Assembly: GCF_014256275.1 (NCBI RefSeq)
Contig: NZ_JACCFE010000002.1
Span: 1,922,001 to 1,986,000, forward strand
Origin: Rhodococcus sp. 4CII
GTDB lineage: Bacteria > Actinomycetota > Actinomycetes > Mycobacteriales > Mycobacteriaceae
Reading direction: 5' to 3'
Length of the DNA: 64,000 nucleotides
Program-made: the position numbers and the translations under genes
Notes under the pieces: model-generated
Told to the model about the DNA's origin: nothing
The model's database searches: none
The model's input: the letters and a program-made list of their open reading frames with translations, nothing else
Shown here: positions 48,692 through 57,764 of the stretch, piece by piece
Layout: each line of letters begins with the position of its first letter
How positions within the stretch are numbered: position 1 is the first letter of the stretch

Positions 48692-49171
48692 ATCTCCCTT
48701 CGAGTGTGAGCGACGACATTAATGACGTCAGGGAGCGGAAGCTATCCTGTTTGCGCGCGTCTTATCCGGATGCCGCTCAGTCTTGCAATGACCCGTGTCG
48801 ATGCGGGTGACGCCTCCCTGACAGGGATTCGACGAGTCACAGATCTGCGCCGCTGCAGGACAGGACTGAGGTGGCTGACAACGTCGCGCGTCCGCACGCA
48901 TTCCGCAATCGCCCCTCCCGCAGATGTGCCTCCCACGAGGCCACCGGTCGTGGCCCGTCGGCCTATGCTTCCTCTGCGTTCGTGGGCTGGACTCGCTCGT
49001 TCGACGGGCTGCGATCGAGCTGCTGCGCCTCCGGACGCGATCAGGGGTTACGTTCATGGGTTGACCGAGACGACGCACCGGAATCCGAAGATTCCGCTGT
49101 CGTGGCTACAGAACACCCCGTCGCCCCCCGTGCACATTCGACCCCTCGAGTTTCTGTCGGCCGTGGACTAT
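48692..49171. other. Intergenic stretch, promoter region of the iorAB operon
   Basis: About 480 bp with no supported gene. TGACGTCA (48723-48730), a palindrome made of the same half sites as the TGACG-N2-CGTCA operators but without the two central bases, lies 32 bp before the first start codon of the operon. Confidence 0.45.
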
Positions 49172-49867
49172 TCAGCCCAGGACGAGTTTGGTTGCGGTGC
49201 CGAGGCATTCGATCTGCTCCAGCGTCACCGGCACGGTGGAACCGGCGATGGGAGTGGTGCTGATAATGATCGACTGGGTGAAGGGGAGGACGAGCGAGAA
49301 GTAGGCGCTGCCCTCAGGGGATAGATCCCGCGGGTGACGGTGAACCCCTCCGGCAACGCGGTGGTGATGCGATTCGGGTCGATCTCGTTCACATACTCGT
49401 CCTGTGGTGACGACGCGGGTTGACCGCTGATCACGGTGATCTCCAGGCGCCACTCCCCGGCCGGGGACGACACGGTGATCACTTCGCAGACGTTGTCCGT
49501 GCCGAAGTCGGTCAACCGCAGTGATCCGATCGGCCGGTTCCAGGGTGAGGTCGCCGCTGCCCGGCATGGCCGCCCACCGTGCTTGGAGGGTCCGATCGAG
49601 CCGGGCCACCTTCTCCCGCACGCACGGCAGGACCGGGCGTTGGTCGCCCCACTGAACAGCTCAGCGTCCCCTCCTGCGGGACGGTGGAGGGGTCGTAATC
49701 GGCGATCGGCTCGAACTCCAGGGACTGACTGGGACCGGCGTAGGAGTCCGCGCGGTCAGCGGCGTCGGCGACGAGCGCGTCCGTCCCTCTTCCCGGAATC
49801 TTGCTCGAGCAGCCGGCCTGCCCGTTACCGTCTTCGTGGTCCCGTTCCGCGGGACTGCGGTCGCCAT
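49172..49867 (-). pseudogene. Decayed lipoprotein gene with several frameshifts
   Basis: Fragments in different frames line up into one lipoprotein of about 200 residues: MATAVPRNGTTKTVT, then GQAGCSSKIPG (lipobox-like Cys, with most of the hydrophobic signal core deleted), DADRADSY-type helix to TVPQEGTLSCSV, then LPCVREKVARLDRTLQARWA, then LTDFGTDNVCEVITVSSPAG and finally EGSAYFSLVLPFTQSIIIST to the stop. At least four single-base shifts are needed, near 49825, 49655, 49525 and 49325. No known function. Confidence 0.7.
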
Positions 49868-49949
49868 GTTCGGTATGACTTCTTGCCCCTGTCTCTCGAA
49901 TGATCCGGGGGGTGGTGTCGCCGAACCTGGTGGCGTCGATGGACCGCTG

Positions 49950-51262
49950 ATAGGGACAGGGCCACCGGAAACTGCGGTAGGCCTCCTCGTAACGTGGGTG
50001 TCGGGTATCGATGCTGGATCGGCGACCGGACTGCCGGACGAAGGACTGCTGATGGACACGAGTTACGCCGTGTTTTGCGGCATCGACGTGGGAAAAGGCG
50101 AACATCACGCCGTCGGGCTGGATCCCTCCGGCGGCCGACTCTATGACAAGGCACTGCCGAACGACGAGACGAAGCTGCGTGCGGTGTTCGACGGCTTGGC
50201 CGCGCACGGACCGGTCCTGGTGATCGTCGATCAACCCAACACGATCGGCGCCCTGCCGGTCACCGTTGCCCGCGCCTGCGGACACGACGTTGCCTACCTG
50301 CCGGGGCTGTCGATGCGCCGCATCGCCGACCTGTACCCCGGACAAGCGAAAACCGACGCCCGCGACGCATTCATCATCGCCGACACCGCAAGGACCATGC
50401 CCCACACCCTGCGCCGCGTCGACACCGGCGACGAGGCCTTGGCCGAACTCGAGGTCCTCGTCGGCTTCGACGACGACCTCGCCGGCGAAGCCACCCGCAT
50501 CAGCAACCGGATCCGCGGACTGCTTACTTCCATCCACCCAGCCCTCGAACGGGTCCTCGGCCCCCGCGTTACCCACCCCGCCGTCCTCGAGATCCTCTCG
50601 CGCTGTGGCGGACCCGCCGGAATCCGACAGGCCGGCAAACGCAAACTCACCACGCTCGCGGTCAAGCACGCACCCCGCATGGGCGCCCGCCTCGCCACCG
50701 AGATCCTCACCGCACTCGACGCACAGACAGTGACAGTGCCCGGCAGCAAGGCCGCCGAGATCGTCCTGCCGAAGCTCGCCGACTCCCTCAAAGAAGTCCT
50801 TCTGCAACGGAAAACGATCGGCGAAGACGTCGAAAGGATGCTCGATGACCACCCTCTTTCCCGAGTCCTGACCTCGATGCCCGGCATCGGTGTCAGGACG
50901 GCAGCACGGATCCTGCTTGAGGTCGGCGACGGTTCCGCGTTCAAGTCCGCCGGACACCTCGCCGCGTACGCGGGCATCGCCCCGGTCACCCACCGATCCG
51001 GCTCCTCCATCCGCGGCGAACACCCCGCCCGGTCAGGCAACCGCAAGCTCAAACGTGCCCTGTTCTTGTCCGCATTCGCAGCCCTGGGCGACCCGACCAG
51101 CCGCGGATACTACGACCGCAAACGCGCCGAGGGAAAGAAGCACAACGCCGCCCTGATCTGCCTCGCCCGACGCCGATGCGACGTCCTCTACGCCATGCTC
51201 AAGAACAAGACTCTCTACCAACCCCCACTAACCGCAGCCGCTTGACGAAAACCATAGGGACA
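49950..51262 (+). mobile_element. IS110-family insertion sequence (limits approximate)
   Basis: The transposase gene is intact and flanked by a direct ATAGGGACA at 49950-49957 (eight bases plus a preceding A) and 51254-51262, which I take as a rough guide to the ends. IS110 elements lack terminal inverted repeats, so the borders cannot be fixed by eye. The non-coding left side is where IS110-group elements encode their bridge RNA. Confidence 0.55.
50052..51245 (+). CDS. IS110-family transposase (DEDD recombinase)
   Basis: A 397-residue transposase. The N-terminal RuvC-like DEDD domain begins FCGIDVGKGEHHAVGLD, with VIVDQPNTIGALPVTVARA and YPGQAKTDARDAFIIADTAR providing further acidic residues. 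The C-terminal transposase_20 domain has LTSMPGIGVRTAARILLEVG and LAAYAGIAPVTHRSGSSIRG, including the Ser nucleophile region. The frame is complete with no stops, so the element may be active. ATG 50052 was chosen; the frame upstream runs into the non-coding end. Confidence 0.93.
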   Translation: MDTSYAVFCGIDVGKGEHHAVGLDPSGGRLYDKALPNDETKLRAVFDGLAAHGPVLVIVDQPNTIGALPVTVARACGHDVAYLPGLSMRRIADLYPGQAKTDARDAFIIADTARTMPHTLRRVDTGDEALAELEVLVGFDDDLAGEATRISNRIRGLLTSIHPALERVLGPRVTHPAVLEILSRCGGPAGIRQAGKRKLTTLAVKHAPRMGARLATEILTALDAQTVTVPGSKAAEIVLPKLADSLKEVLLQRKTIGEDVERMLDDHPLSRVLTSMPGIGVRTAARILLEVGDGSAFKSAGHLAAYAGIAPVTHRSGSSIRGEHPARSGNRKLKRALFLSAFAALGDPTSRGYYDRKRAEGKKHNAALICLARRRCDVLYAMLKNKTLYQPPLTAAA

Positions 51263-51273
51263 CCCCCCCCCCC
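51263..51273. repeat. Run of 11 C
   Basis: An uninterrupted C11 tract immediately after the presumed right end of the IS110 element. Long homopolymers are rare in such genomes. Confidence 0.85.
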
Positions 51274-51545
51274 GGCGAGTCGTATCCCGGAATGTCAAGT
51301 CTCGACCCGACGGGATACGGCCCGCACCCTCCACGTTAAACCACCACCGGACCGACCTCAATGACCAGTTCTGGGAGCGTTCGAGAGTGCCCTTTCCCGC
51401 ACTGTTGACGCACCACATCGGCGCCCCGGCACGCGTCTCCTCGTACTGATACCTGACAGTCCGTCGCTCGTACCCGGTTCCGCTATCGAAAACGCAAGCC
51501 TGCGGGATGGTGGCCGCCGTCGTGGTCATGTGGTTTGCTCGACCG
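51274..51545. other. Gene-free stretch
   Basis: About 270 bp right of the insertion sequence. A minus-strand frame reads VFDSGTGYERRTVRYQYEET but I cannot link it to a family; it may be a remnant. Confidence 0.35.
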
Positions 51546-52235
51546 ATGGCTCCGCAATCCCCGTCCTCCGCACGGGCAGCGCTGTTCGACGTCGACGGCA
51601 CGCTGGTCGATTCCAATTATCTGCACGTGCGGGCGTGGCAACGGGCGTTCCGGGAGATCGGTCATGACGTGGACGCGTGGCGGGTACACCGCGCGATCGG
51701 CCTGGATTCATCGCTTTTGCTGGAATCGCTCCTCGGAGACGACGCGGACTCGCTCGGAGACCGGGCGAAGGATCTCCACATGACGTATTACCTCGGTGCG
51801 CGGGACAGCATGCGACCGCTCGCCGGGGCCCGGGAACTGGTCCGGGAACTGCACGGCCGCGGTGTACAGGTCGTCCTCGCCACCTCGGCCTCCGAGGAGG
51901 AGCTCGACGTATTGCGGGAGGTTCTCTCGGTCGACTCGTGCATCGCGCACACAACCTCCGCTGCGGACGTCGATCGCGCGAAACCGGATCCCGGAGTGAT
52001 TCGCGCAGCAATGGATCGATCGTCCACGTCCGGCGAGACTGCGGTGATGGTGGGCGACGCGGTCTGGGATGCCGAGGCGGCGTCCCGGGCCGGTGTCACG
52101 TTCGTCGGCCTGCTCAGTGGCGGCATCTCCCGCGCCGAATTGGAAGCGGCTGGCGCGGAAGCCGTGTTCGAGGACGCACAGGACCTACTGGACCGCCTCG
52201 ACTCCAGCCCCCTGGCGCGGTTGCTGAGCCTCTAA
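51546..52235 (+). CDS. HAD-superfamily hydrolase (phosphoglycolate-phosphatase-like)
   Basis: A 229-residue haloacid-dehalogenase-type phosphatase. Motif I is LFDVDGTLVDS with nucleophile Asp15 and Asp17; motif II is in VVLATSASEEELD; motif III is the Lys of DRAKPDPGVI; motif IV is MVGDAVWDAEAASRAG. The cap helices lie between about 25 and 85. Start ATG 51546 gives the usual short leader; an in-frame ATG at 51507 is possible. Substrate unknown. Its stop overlaps that of the converging small gene. Confidence 0.85.
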   Translation: MAPQSPSSARAALFDVDGTLVDSNYLHVRAWQRAFREIGHDVDAWRVHRAIGLDSSLLLESLLGDDADSLGDRAKDLHMTYYLGARDSMRPLAGARELVRELHGRGVQVVLATSASEEELDVLREVLSVDSCIAHTTSAADVDRAKPDPGVIRAAMDRSSTSGETAVMVGDAVWDAEAASRAGVTFVGLLSGGISRAELEAAGAEAVFEDAQDLLDRLDSSPLARLLSL

Positions 52236-52459
52236 GCTCGCGACGCCCACGCCTGCGCGATCTCGGGATACGCAGCGGCGATCTCGTCGACACGGCCGTC
52301 GGTCGCGGTGTCGATTTCGGCTCGATAGCGCTGCGCTGTCACCAGCGGGCCCTCCGATCCCTCGGATCCGGGATCTGCGGCGGGCGCATCCGCCTCCCAC
52401 TCATGAATCACTTCGTCGAGGCGACGTGCGACGAATTCCTTCTTGCTTTCGGTCATCAT
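52232..52459 (-). CDS. Small acidic hypothetical protein
   Basis: A 75-residue (74 if the second ATG is used) acidic protein: TESKKEFVARRLDEVIHEWE, then a Gly/Ser/Asp linker, and RYRAEIDTATDGRVDEIAAA. GAAAGGAAT precedes the tandem ATG codons. Helical, no membrane segment, no recognised family. Convergent with the HAD gene. Confidence 0.55.
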   Translation of the reverse strand: MMTESKKEFVARRLDEVIHEWEADAPAADPGSEGSEGPLVTAQRYRAEIDTATDGRVDEIAAAYPEIAQAWASRA

Positions 52460-52892
52460 CTATTCCTTTCCGTGACGCTCAACGGCCGGCGATGTTTGAT
52501 GACGATTCTTCCATCGGCCGGCGTCTCGAGTGAACGCTCGGCGCGATACAGGAGGCATTCCCCAACTCCGCCTCGAACGAAACAAATCCGGCTCTGCTCG
52601 TCGACGTGGTACGACTGGCGGGCACGTCGCGACTCTGCCCGCCCGGTCTCCCGCACCTCGCAACAGCCCGAAGCCCGCCCCGAACGGACTGTGCAGCAAG
52701 CTAAATCCGTTCCAGACCGCTGCCTTCGCGTCCGCGCAGTAATCCGATCTGATCCCAGCGTTGACTCATCAACGGGTCCCCCGCGAACAGTTCGGGCCGG
52801 CACCGCACAACTCGGCGATAGCCCGGGTTGTCACGACTATGCGAAGGTTGACGACACAGGATGGCCGTCGCAATCAGAGACCGGAGGCATCG
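52460..52892. other. Gene-free stretch
   Basis: About 430 bp without a supported gene; frames on both strands are Arg-rich shadows. The final 20 bases carry the ribosome binding site of the next gene. Confidence 0.4.
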
Positions 52893-53306
52893 ATGTTGCT
52901 CGATGGGATCAACCACGTTGCGTGGATCTCCAAGGACGCCGCCCGGCTGGGCCGGTTCTATGCCGAGGTGTTCGACGCGGACGTCGGACCTACCCGTCCC
53001 CACGGCGACGGCGATACGGAGACGATGACCAGTATCCGGATCGGCCCCCACACGGAGTTGAACATCTTCGTGATCGAAGGCAACACCGAAGCCGAGCGTC
53101 AGACGCCCATGTGGGGGCGAGGTCGCATCGACCACGTCGGTCTGCAGGCCGCCTCACGCGAAGCCTTCACTGCGATTCGGCAACGGCTGATCGACGCTGG
53201 GGCGAGCGATGGAACGATCAACGACTTCGGCACGGTGCAGAGCATCTTCTTCCGAGACCCCGATGGTCTGGAAGGAGAAGTACTGGTCGCCAAGTCGGTG
53301 ACCTGA
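52893..53306 (+). CDS. VOC-family (glyoxalase-like) protein
   Basis: A 137-residue single-domain vicinal-oxygen-chelate protein: DGINHVAWISKDAARLGRFY at the start, HTELNIFVIEGNTEAE in the middle, RGRIDHVGLQAASREAF and IFFRDPDGLEGEVLV at the end, so two beta-alpha-beta-beta-beta halves. Possible metal ligands are His8, the His of HVGLQ and Glu of GLEGEV. CCGGAGG lies five bases before ATG 52893. Function may be glyoxalase, epimerase or resistance type; not resolved. Confidence 0.82.
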   Translation: MLLDGINHVAWISKDAARLGRFYAEVFDADVGPTRPHGDGDTETMTSIRIGPHTELNIFVIEGNTEAERQTPMWGRGRIDHVGLQAASREAFTAIRQRLIDAGASDGTINDFGTVQSIFFRDPDGLEGEVLVAKSVT

Positions 53307-53406
53307 GTCGTCGAGCGGATGGGTACGCGTCAGTGTGCGCTGCACGTGATCGATGGTGATCCAAACGTGCACACTCAGCAAAAACCTACGAGTGCCCGCT
53401 GCCGCG

Positions 53407-53742
53407 TCAGCTCGCGTGCGCGTGCGCGTGTGGATGCGGGGGAAGTTGGGCGAGGAGCTGCTCCCATTCCTCGAACCGGACGGCGTCAGGTGCGCGCCGT
53501 TGGGACGGCGATCCGGCAGCGAGGTCGACCAGCGTTCGGGCAGCACCGACCACGGTCAGGTGATGACGGCGGGATACGTCGAGGAGTTCGTCGAACGCCT
53601 GGGCGTCACTGCAGCGGCGGGCTGCGATCAGGATGCCCTTCGCGGTGGCGAGAAGTTCGCGACCATCAGGGCGCCGTCGGGGAATCAGGCGAGTGGGGGC
53701 GGGAACGGGGGTCAGCGGTGATTCGGCGGTGTCCTCGATCAT
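53407..53742 (-). CDS. Short ANTAR-domain protein
   Basis: A 111-residue protein whose residues about 30-85 match the ANTAR three-helix domain: GRELLATAKGILIAARRCSD, AFDELLDVSRRHHLTVVGAA and RTLVDLAAG. There is no PAS, GAF or receiver domain. The tail contains HPHAHAHA. ATG 53742 follows AAAGGA by six bases. It probably acts as an RNA-binding antiterminator, possibly as partner of a sensor encoded elsewhere. Confidence 0.75.
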   Translation of the reverse strand: MIEDTAESPLTPVPAPTRLIPRRRPDGRELLATAKGILIAARRCSDAQAFDELLDVSRRHHLTVVGAARTLVDLAAGSPSQRRAPDAVRFEEWEQLLAQLPPHPHAHAHAS

Positions 53743-54132
53743 GCGTTGTCCTTTGCTCTCGTGCATCGGCCGGGACTCGCCGGTGTGCCGGCAGACAATC
53801 CCGAGCCGACGTGAATGTGAGTCACGTCACTGTCGATGCCCGACCAGTTCTAGCACACCGGTACCGGCCCTGACATCTACACAAACGTCCAGGTACGGCT
53901 CAACCGCTCGTCGCGACCTTGCCCGGACCGGACGCCGATTCCGCACTCGCCGCGATCCCGCAGGCCTGCTGCCGACCCTCTGGTGAACTCCACCAACTCC
54001 GTGGTCGGGTCGGCCGGCGCCCTGTGAAGCCACCGTGGAATCGCCCGGTGAGCGATATCCTGGGACTACATCGCCGAGAGGGTTATGGTGCTGAATTCGT
54101 CGAACGTGTCGCGGACCTGAATCGAACAGCCG
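53743..54132. other. Intergenic stretch upstream of kinase fusion
   Basis: About 390 bp with no supported gene. It presumably contains the promoter of the kinase gene; no clear -35/-10 pair is picked out. Confidence 0.4.
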
Positions 54133-57100
54133 ATGGCCGATATCGATCCGTTCGAGACTCAGCGCGATGCAACCCCCTCGGTTGCCTCGGCGCTGCATGC
54201 TGACGGTTTCGACGACGCCCAGGAGATCGGGCGTGGTGGTTTCGGTGTCGTGTACCGGTGCACGGAGATCGCGCTCGACCGGACGGTAGCCGTGAAGGTG
54301 CTCACCGACAGTCTTTCAACCGAGAGTCGCGAGCGCTTCCTGCGGGAACAGCGCGCGATGGGTCGCCTCACCGGCCACCCGAACATTGTCAACGTCCTTC
54401 AGGTCGGTGTCACGCAGACCGGCGAACCATTCATCGTCATGCCGTACCACCCCGAGGGCTCGCTGGATACACGTATCCGGCAGCGTGGTCCGTTGCCGCT
54501 GGACGACGTGCTGCGCCTCGGGGTGAAGCTGGCCGGCGCGCTGGAGGCCGCCCACGATCGCGGAATCGTCCACCGCGACGTCAAACCCGCGAATGTCCTC
54601 CTCACCGAGTACGGTGAGCCTGCGCTGACGGATTTCGGTATCGCACACATCACGGGCGGGTTCGAGACCGAGACGGGAATCGTGACCGGTTCCCCTGCGT
54701 TCACCGCACCCGAGGTGCTCGGCGGCGCCGCCCCGAGCCCTGCGTCCGACGTGTACGGACTCGGGGCCACCCTGTTCTGCGCGCTCACCGGCCACGCCGC
54801 ATTCGAACGGCGCAGCGGCGAGCAATTGGTGGCTCAGTTCGTTCGCATCACCACCGAACCCGCACCGGATCCCCGAGAGCACGGCGTTCCCGACGACGTC
54901 GCTGCCGTCATCGAGCAGGCAATGTCCGCCGTGCCCGAGGACCGGCACCCCTCCGCGCTGGCCTTGCGTGACGCCCTACGTGAGATCCAAGGTCGTCGTG
55001 GAGAACCGGCAGACGACGTCGCCCTCCACACGCGACCCCCAGCGGAACAGGAACCGATGTCGCGCGGGCAGTTTCACCCGAGCGCCCTGGACCGCGCGAG
55101 GGGAAACCTCCCCCTGGATCTGTCCAGTTTCGTCGGACGCCGGCACGAAATCAACGAGGCGAAGAGCCTGTTGGTGTCGTCCCGACTGCTGACGCTCGTC
55201 GGCATCGGCGGAGTCGGGAAAACCCGTCTCGCGCTGCGCGTCGCGTCGAACATCCAACGCGAGTACTCCGACGGCGCATGGCTCATCGAGCTCGACGAGG
55301 TCCATACCCCGTCCCGGCTCGTCGATGTGGTGGCCTCGACGCTCGGCGTGCGCGACCAACCCGACCGGTCGTTACGCGAAACGGTGCTGGACTTTCTGTC
55401 ATCGCGGGAAGTGTTACTGATACTGGACAACTGTGAGCAAGTGCTGGACGCCGTGGCCGACCTCGCCACAATCCTGCTGCGGCAGAACCCGAACGTGCGC
55501 ATCCTCGCGACCAGCCGCGAGCCGTTGGCAGTCCCCGGGGAGGCAACGCTGCGAGTTCCCCCGCTCACCGCCCCCGACCCTGACCATGAGCCGGCACTGC
55601 AGGGTCTCCCCCGGTACGACGCCGTCTCACTGTTCACCGAACGGGCTACCACCGCAGTCTCGACGTTCGCGTTGACCGATGCCAACAAGACCGCGGTTGC
55701 TCGCATCTGTCACCGATTGGACGGGTTGCCTCTGCCGATCGAACTCGCGGCGGCGCGGTTGCGCGCGATGTCACCCGAACAGATCCTGCAGAGGCTCTCC
55801 GACCGTTATGCGTTGTTGACGCGCGGGAGCCGAGGTGCGCCGTCACGCCAGCAGACCCTCCGGTTGTGTGTCGACTGGAGCTACGACCTGTGTACCCCTG
55901 CCGAGCAGCTGATGTGGGCGCGATTGTCGGTGTTCACCGGCGGCTTCGAGCTCGATGCCGCGGAATTCGTGTGTGGGGAGGACGTGGAGCCGGCAGACGT
56001 GCTGGACTCGGTGGCATCGCTGGTCGACAAGTCGATCCTGATCCGCGAAGAGCAGAGCGGCATGGTCCGGTTCAGGCTGCTCGAGACCCTGCGCGCCTAC
56101 GGCCGGGAGAAGGCCCGCGAAGAGGGCGATTACCACGCACTGCGTCGTCGACACCGAGATTGGTTTCGCCGGCTGGCCCGCACCGCCGAAGACGAGTTCA
56201 TCGGCCCCCGGCAACTCGACTGGATCGCTCGACTCGGCTGCGAGCAGCCGAATCTGCGGGACGCCATGGACTTCAGCCTCACCGAGGGCGATACCGAAGC
56301 AGGTTTGCAGATCGCCACCCCCCTGATGCAATTGTGGGGGTCCCGCGGACTGCTCAGCGAGGCCAGAAGCTGGCTCGACGAGTTCCTCGCACGGCATCCA
56401 CAGCGTCCGACCATCGCGTACATCCGAGCGCTGTACGCCGACTGTCTGATGACCGAGCAGCAGGGAGACCATCACAGAGGTGCCGCGCTCGCCGAGCAGG
56501 CGGGCACCCTCGCCGAGCAGTGCGCCGACCCGACAGCGCGTGCGATCGCCGACCATGCGGACGGAATCGTCGGGTTGTTCGCCGGTGACCCCACGCGGGC
56601 GGCGTCGAGTCTGCAGCGGGCACTGACCGTATTCCGGCAGCTAGAGGACGATCTCGCGCTCCGGATCGAGTGTCTCACGCTGCTGGGATTGGTGTACCAG
56701 CTCGACAAGGATCCCGACCGCGCGATCCACTGTTACGACGAAGTTCTCGCGATCACGGAAGACCACGGTGAGTCCGTCTATCGGTCCTACGCGTTGTGGG
56801 CGATGGCCGTCGCCCGATTCGGACTGGGCGCCCACAACCGTGCAGTCGAACTGCTCGAGGAAGGACTGCGGCTTGCTCGGCTCGTCGACGACCCCGTCGC
56901 CTGCGCGAACTGCGTCGAAGTTTTCGCGTGGATCGCCGGAAGCGACGACCCGAAACGTGCCGGCACGCTGATGGGTGCAGCGGAGGCGCTCGGTCGCACC
57001 GCCGGAAGTGCTGCGGTGTTCGTGCCCGACTTGCTTGCGTACCACGAAGAATGCGAACGCACCGCCCGTCGGATCCTCACCGCGCACGCGTTCGACGCGG

Positions 57101-57375
57101 CCCGGCAGCGCGGCAGCGCAATGGATCTCGCTGCCGCCGTCAGCTACGCGCTCGGCGAGAGCCCCCCGTCACCGACGGGTTCAACCCTCCTGACCAAACG
57201 CGAGCAGCAGGTCGCGGAACTGATCGCCGAAGGCCTGACCAACAAGGCCATCGCGACCCGGCTCGTGATCTCACCTCGCACCGCTCAAGGGCATGTCGAA
57301 CACATACTGACCAAACTCGGATTCACCTCGAGGGCCCAGGTCGCGGCGTGGATCGTCGAAGGCCGACAGTCGTAG
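54133..57375 (+). CDS. Serine/threonine kinase fused to NB-ARC ATPase, TPR region and LuxR HTH
   Basis: A 1080-residue protein. The kinase domain (about 27-290) has GRGGFGVVYR, Lys55, HRDVK (147-151) and DFG Asp167, and is very close to the PknK kinase at 30774. The ATPase differs: Walker A GIGGVGKT (357-364), LLILDNCEQVLDAVADL and ILATSREPLAVPGEAT mark the NB-ARC/AfsR-like type. After winged-helix and TPR-like repeats, residues about 1018-1078 form a LuxR helix-turn-helix (LTKREQQVAELIAEGLTNKA, VISPRTAQGHVEHILTKLGF). It is thus a transcription factor carrying its own kinase. The target is unknown; a short-repeat region follows the stop. Confidence 0.88.
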   Translation: MADIDPFETQRDATPSVASALHADGFDDAQEIGRGGFGVVYRCTEIALDRTVAVKVLTDSLSTESRERFLREQRAMGRLTGHPNIVNVLQVGVTQTGEPFIVMPYHPEGSLDTRIRQRGPLPLDDVLRLGVKLAGALEAAHDRGIVHRDVKPANVLLTEYGEPALTDFGIAHITGGFETETGIVTGSPAFTAPEVLGGAAPSPASDVYGLGATLFCALTGHAAFERRSGEQLVAQFVRITTEPAPDPREHGVPDDVAAVIEQAMSAVPEDRHPSALALRDALREIQGRRGEPADDVALHTRPPAEQEPMSRGQFHPSALDRARGNLPLDLSSFVGRRHEINEAKSLLVSSRLLTLVGIGGVGKTRLALRVASNIQREYSDGAWLIELDEVHTPSRLVDVVASTLGVRDQPDRSLRETVLDFLSSREVLLILDNCEQVLDAVADLATILLRQNPNVRILATSREPLAVPGEATLRVPPLTAPDPDHEPALQGLPRYDAVSLFTERATTAVSTFALTDANKTAVARICHRLDGLPLPIELAAARLRAMSPEQILQRLSDRYALLTRGSRGAPSRQQTLRLCVDWSYDLCTPAEQLMWARLSVFTGGFELDAAEFVCGEDVEPADVLDSVASLVDKSILIREEQSGMVRFRLLETLRAYGREKAREEGDYHALRRRHRDWFRRLARTAEDEFIGPRQLDWIARLGCEQPNLRDAMDFSLTEGDTEAGLQIATPLMQLWGSRGLLSEARSWLDEFLARHPQRPTIAYIRALYADCLMTEQQGDHHRGAALAEQAGTLAEQCADPTARAIADHADGIVGLFAGDPTRAASSLQRALTVFRQLEDDLALRIECLTLLGLVYQLDKDPDRAIHCYDEVLAITEDHGESVYRSYALWAMAVARFGLGAHNRAVELLEEGLRLARLVDDPVACANCVEVFAWIAGSDDPKRAGTLMGAAEALGRTAGSAAVFVPDLLAYHEECERTARRILTAHAFDAARQRGSAMDLAAAVSYALGESPPSPTGSTLLTKREQQVAELIAEGLTNKAIATRLVISPRTAQGHVEHILTKLGFTSRAQVAAWIVEGRQS

Positions 57376-57398
57376 TGCCGGTGCCGGTGCCGGTGCCG
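57375..57398. repeat. Four tandem copies of GTGCCG
   Basis: Four perfect hexamers begin at the last base of the kinase-LuxR stop codon. Confidence 0.85.
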
Positions 57399-57426
57399 GA
57401 TCGGCTCGATGCTCGGAGCATGAGCG

Positions 57427-57442
57427 TGTTCCATGGGGAACA
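57427..57442. terminator. Short hairpin between convergent genes
   Basis: TGTTCC (57427-57432) and GGAACA (57437-57442) pair around ATGG. It ends one base before the stop of the minus-strand gene at 57443; weak for a terminator, so other roles are possible. Confidence 0.35.
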
Positions 57443-57763
57443 TCATGTTTCGGGGCGCAGGACGAACCCGATCCCGCGCACGGTATGGATCATGCGCGGT
57501 TGCCCCTGGTCCTCGAGTTTGCGTCGGAGCGAGCTGACGCACATGTTGAGCACGTTCGTGCGCGCGTCGGCGGGATACCCCCAGACCGAATGCAGTAATT
57601 GTTCGCGGCTGACGACGCGCCCGACGTTGCGGACGAGCACACGCATCAGTTCGTACTCCGTGTGGGTGAGGGTGAGTCGACGCCCGTGGTAGCCGAGTGT
57701 CCGGGCGCCGCATGCGGAACCGTACGGCGCGCACCAGGCGTAGGCGATCAGCGCCGCCACCAT
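57443..57763 (-). CDS. Orphan OmpR-type winged-helix DNA-binding domain (truncated response regulator?)
   Basis: A 106-residue protein consisting almost only of a Trans_reg_C winged helix: LTLTHTEYELMRVLVRNVGR, VVSREQLLHSVWGYPADART and VSSLRRKLEDQ followed by IHTVRGIGFVL. The receiver domain expected in front is missing and the sequence upstream of ATG 57763 does not encode one. It may be a stand-alone regulator or a remnant. No kinase adjoins it. Confidence 0.7.
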   Translation of the reverse strand: MVAALIAYAWCAPYGSACGARTLGYHGRRLTLTHTEYELMRVLVRNVGRVVSREQLLHSVWGYPADARTNVLNMCVSSLRRKLEDQGQPRMIHTVRGIGFVLRPET

Positions 57764-57764
57764 T

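Noticed and set aside
49512..51023. 503-codon minus-strand frame over the IS110 transposase
   Set aside because: The transposase on the plus strand is unambiguous; only the last part of this frame carries a piece of the decayed lipoprotein.
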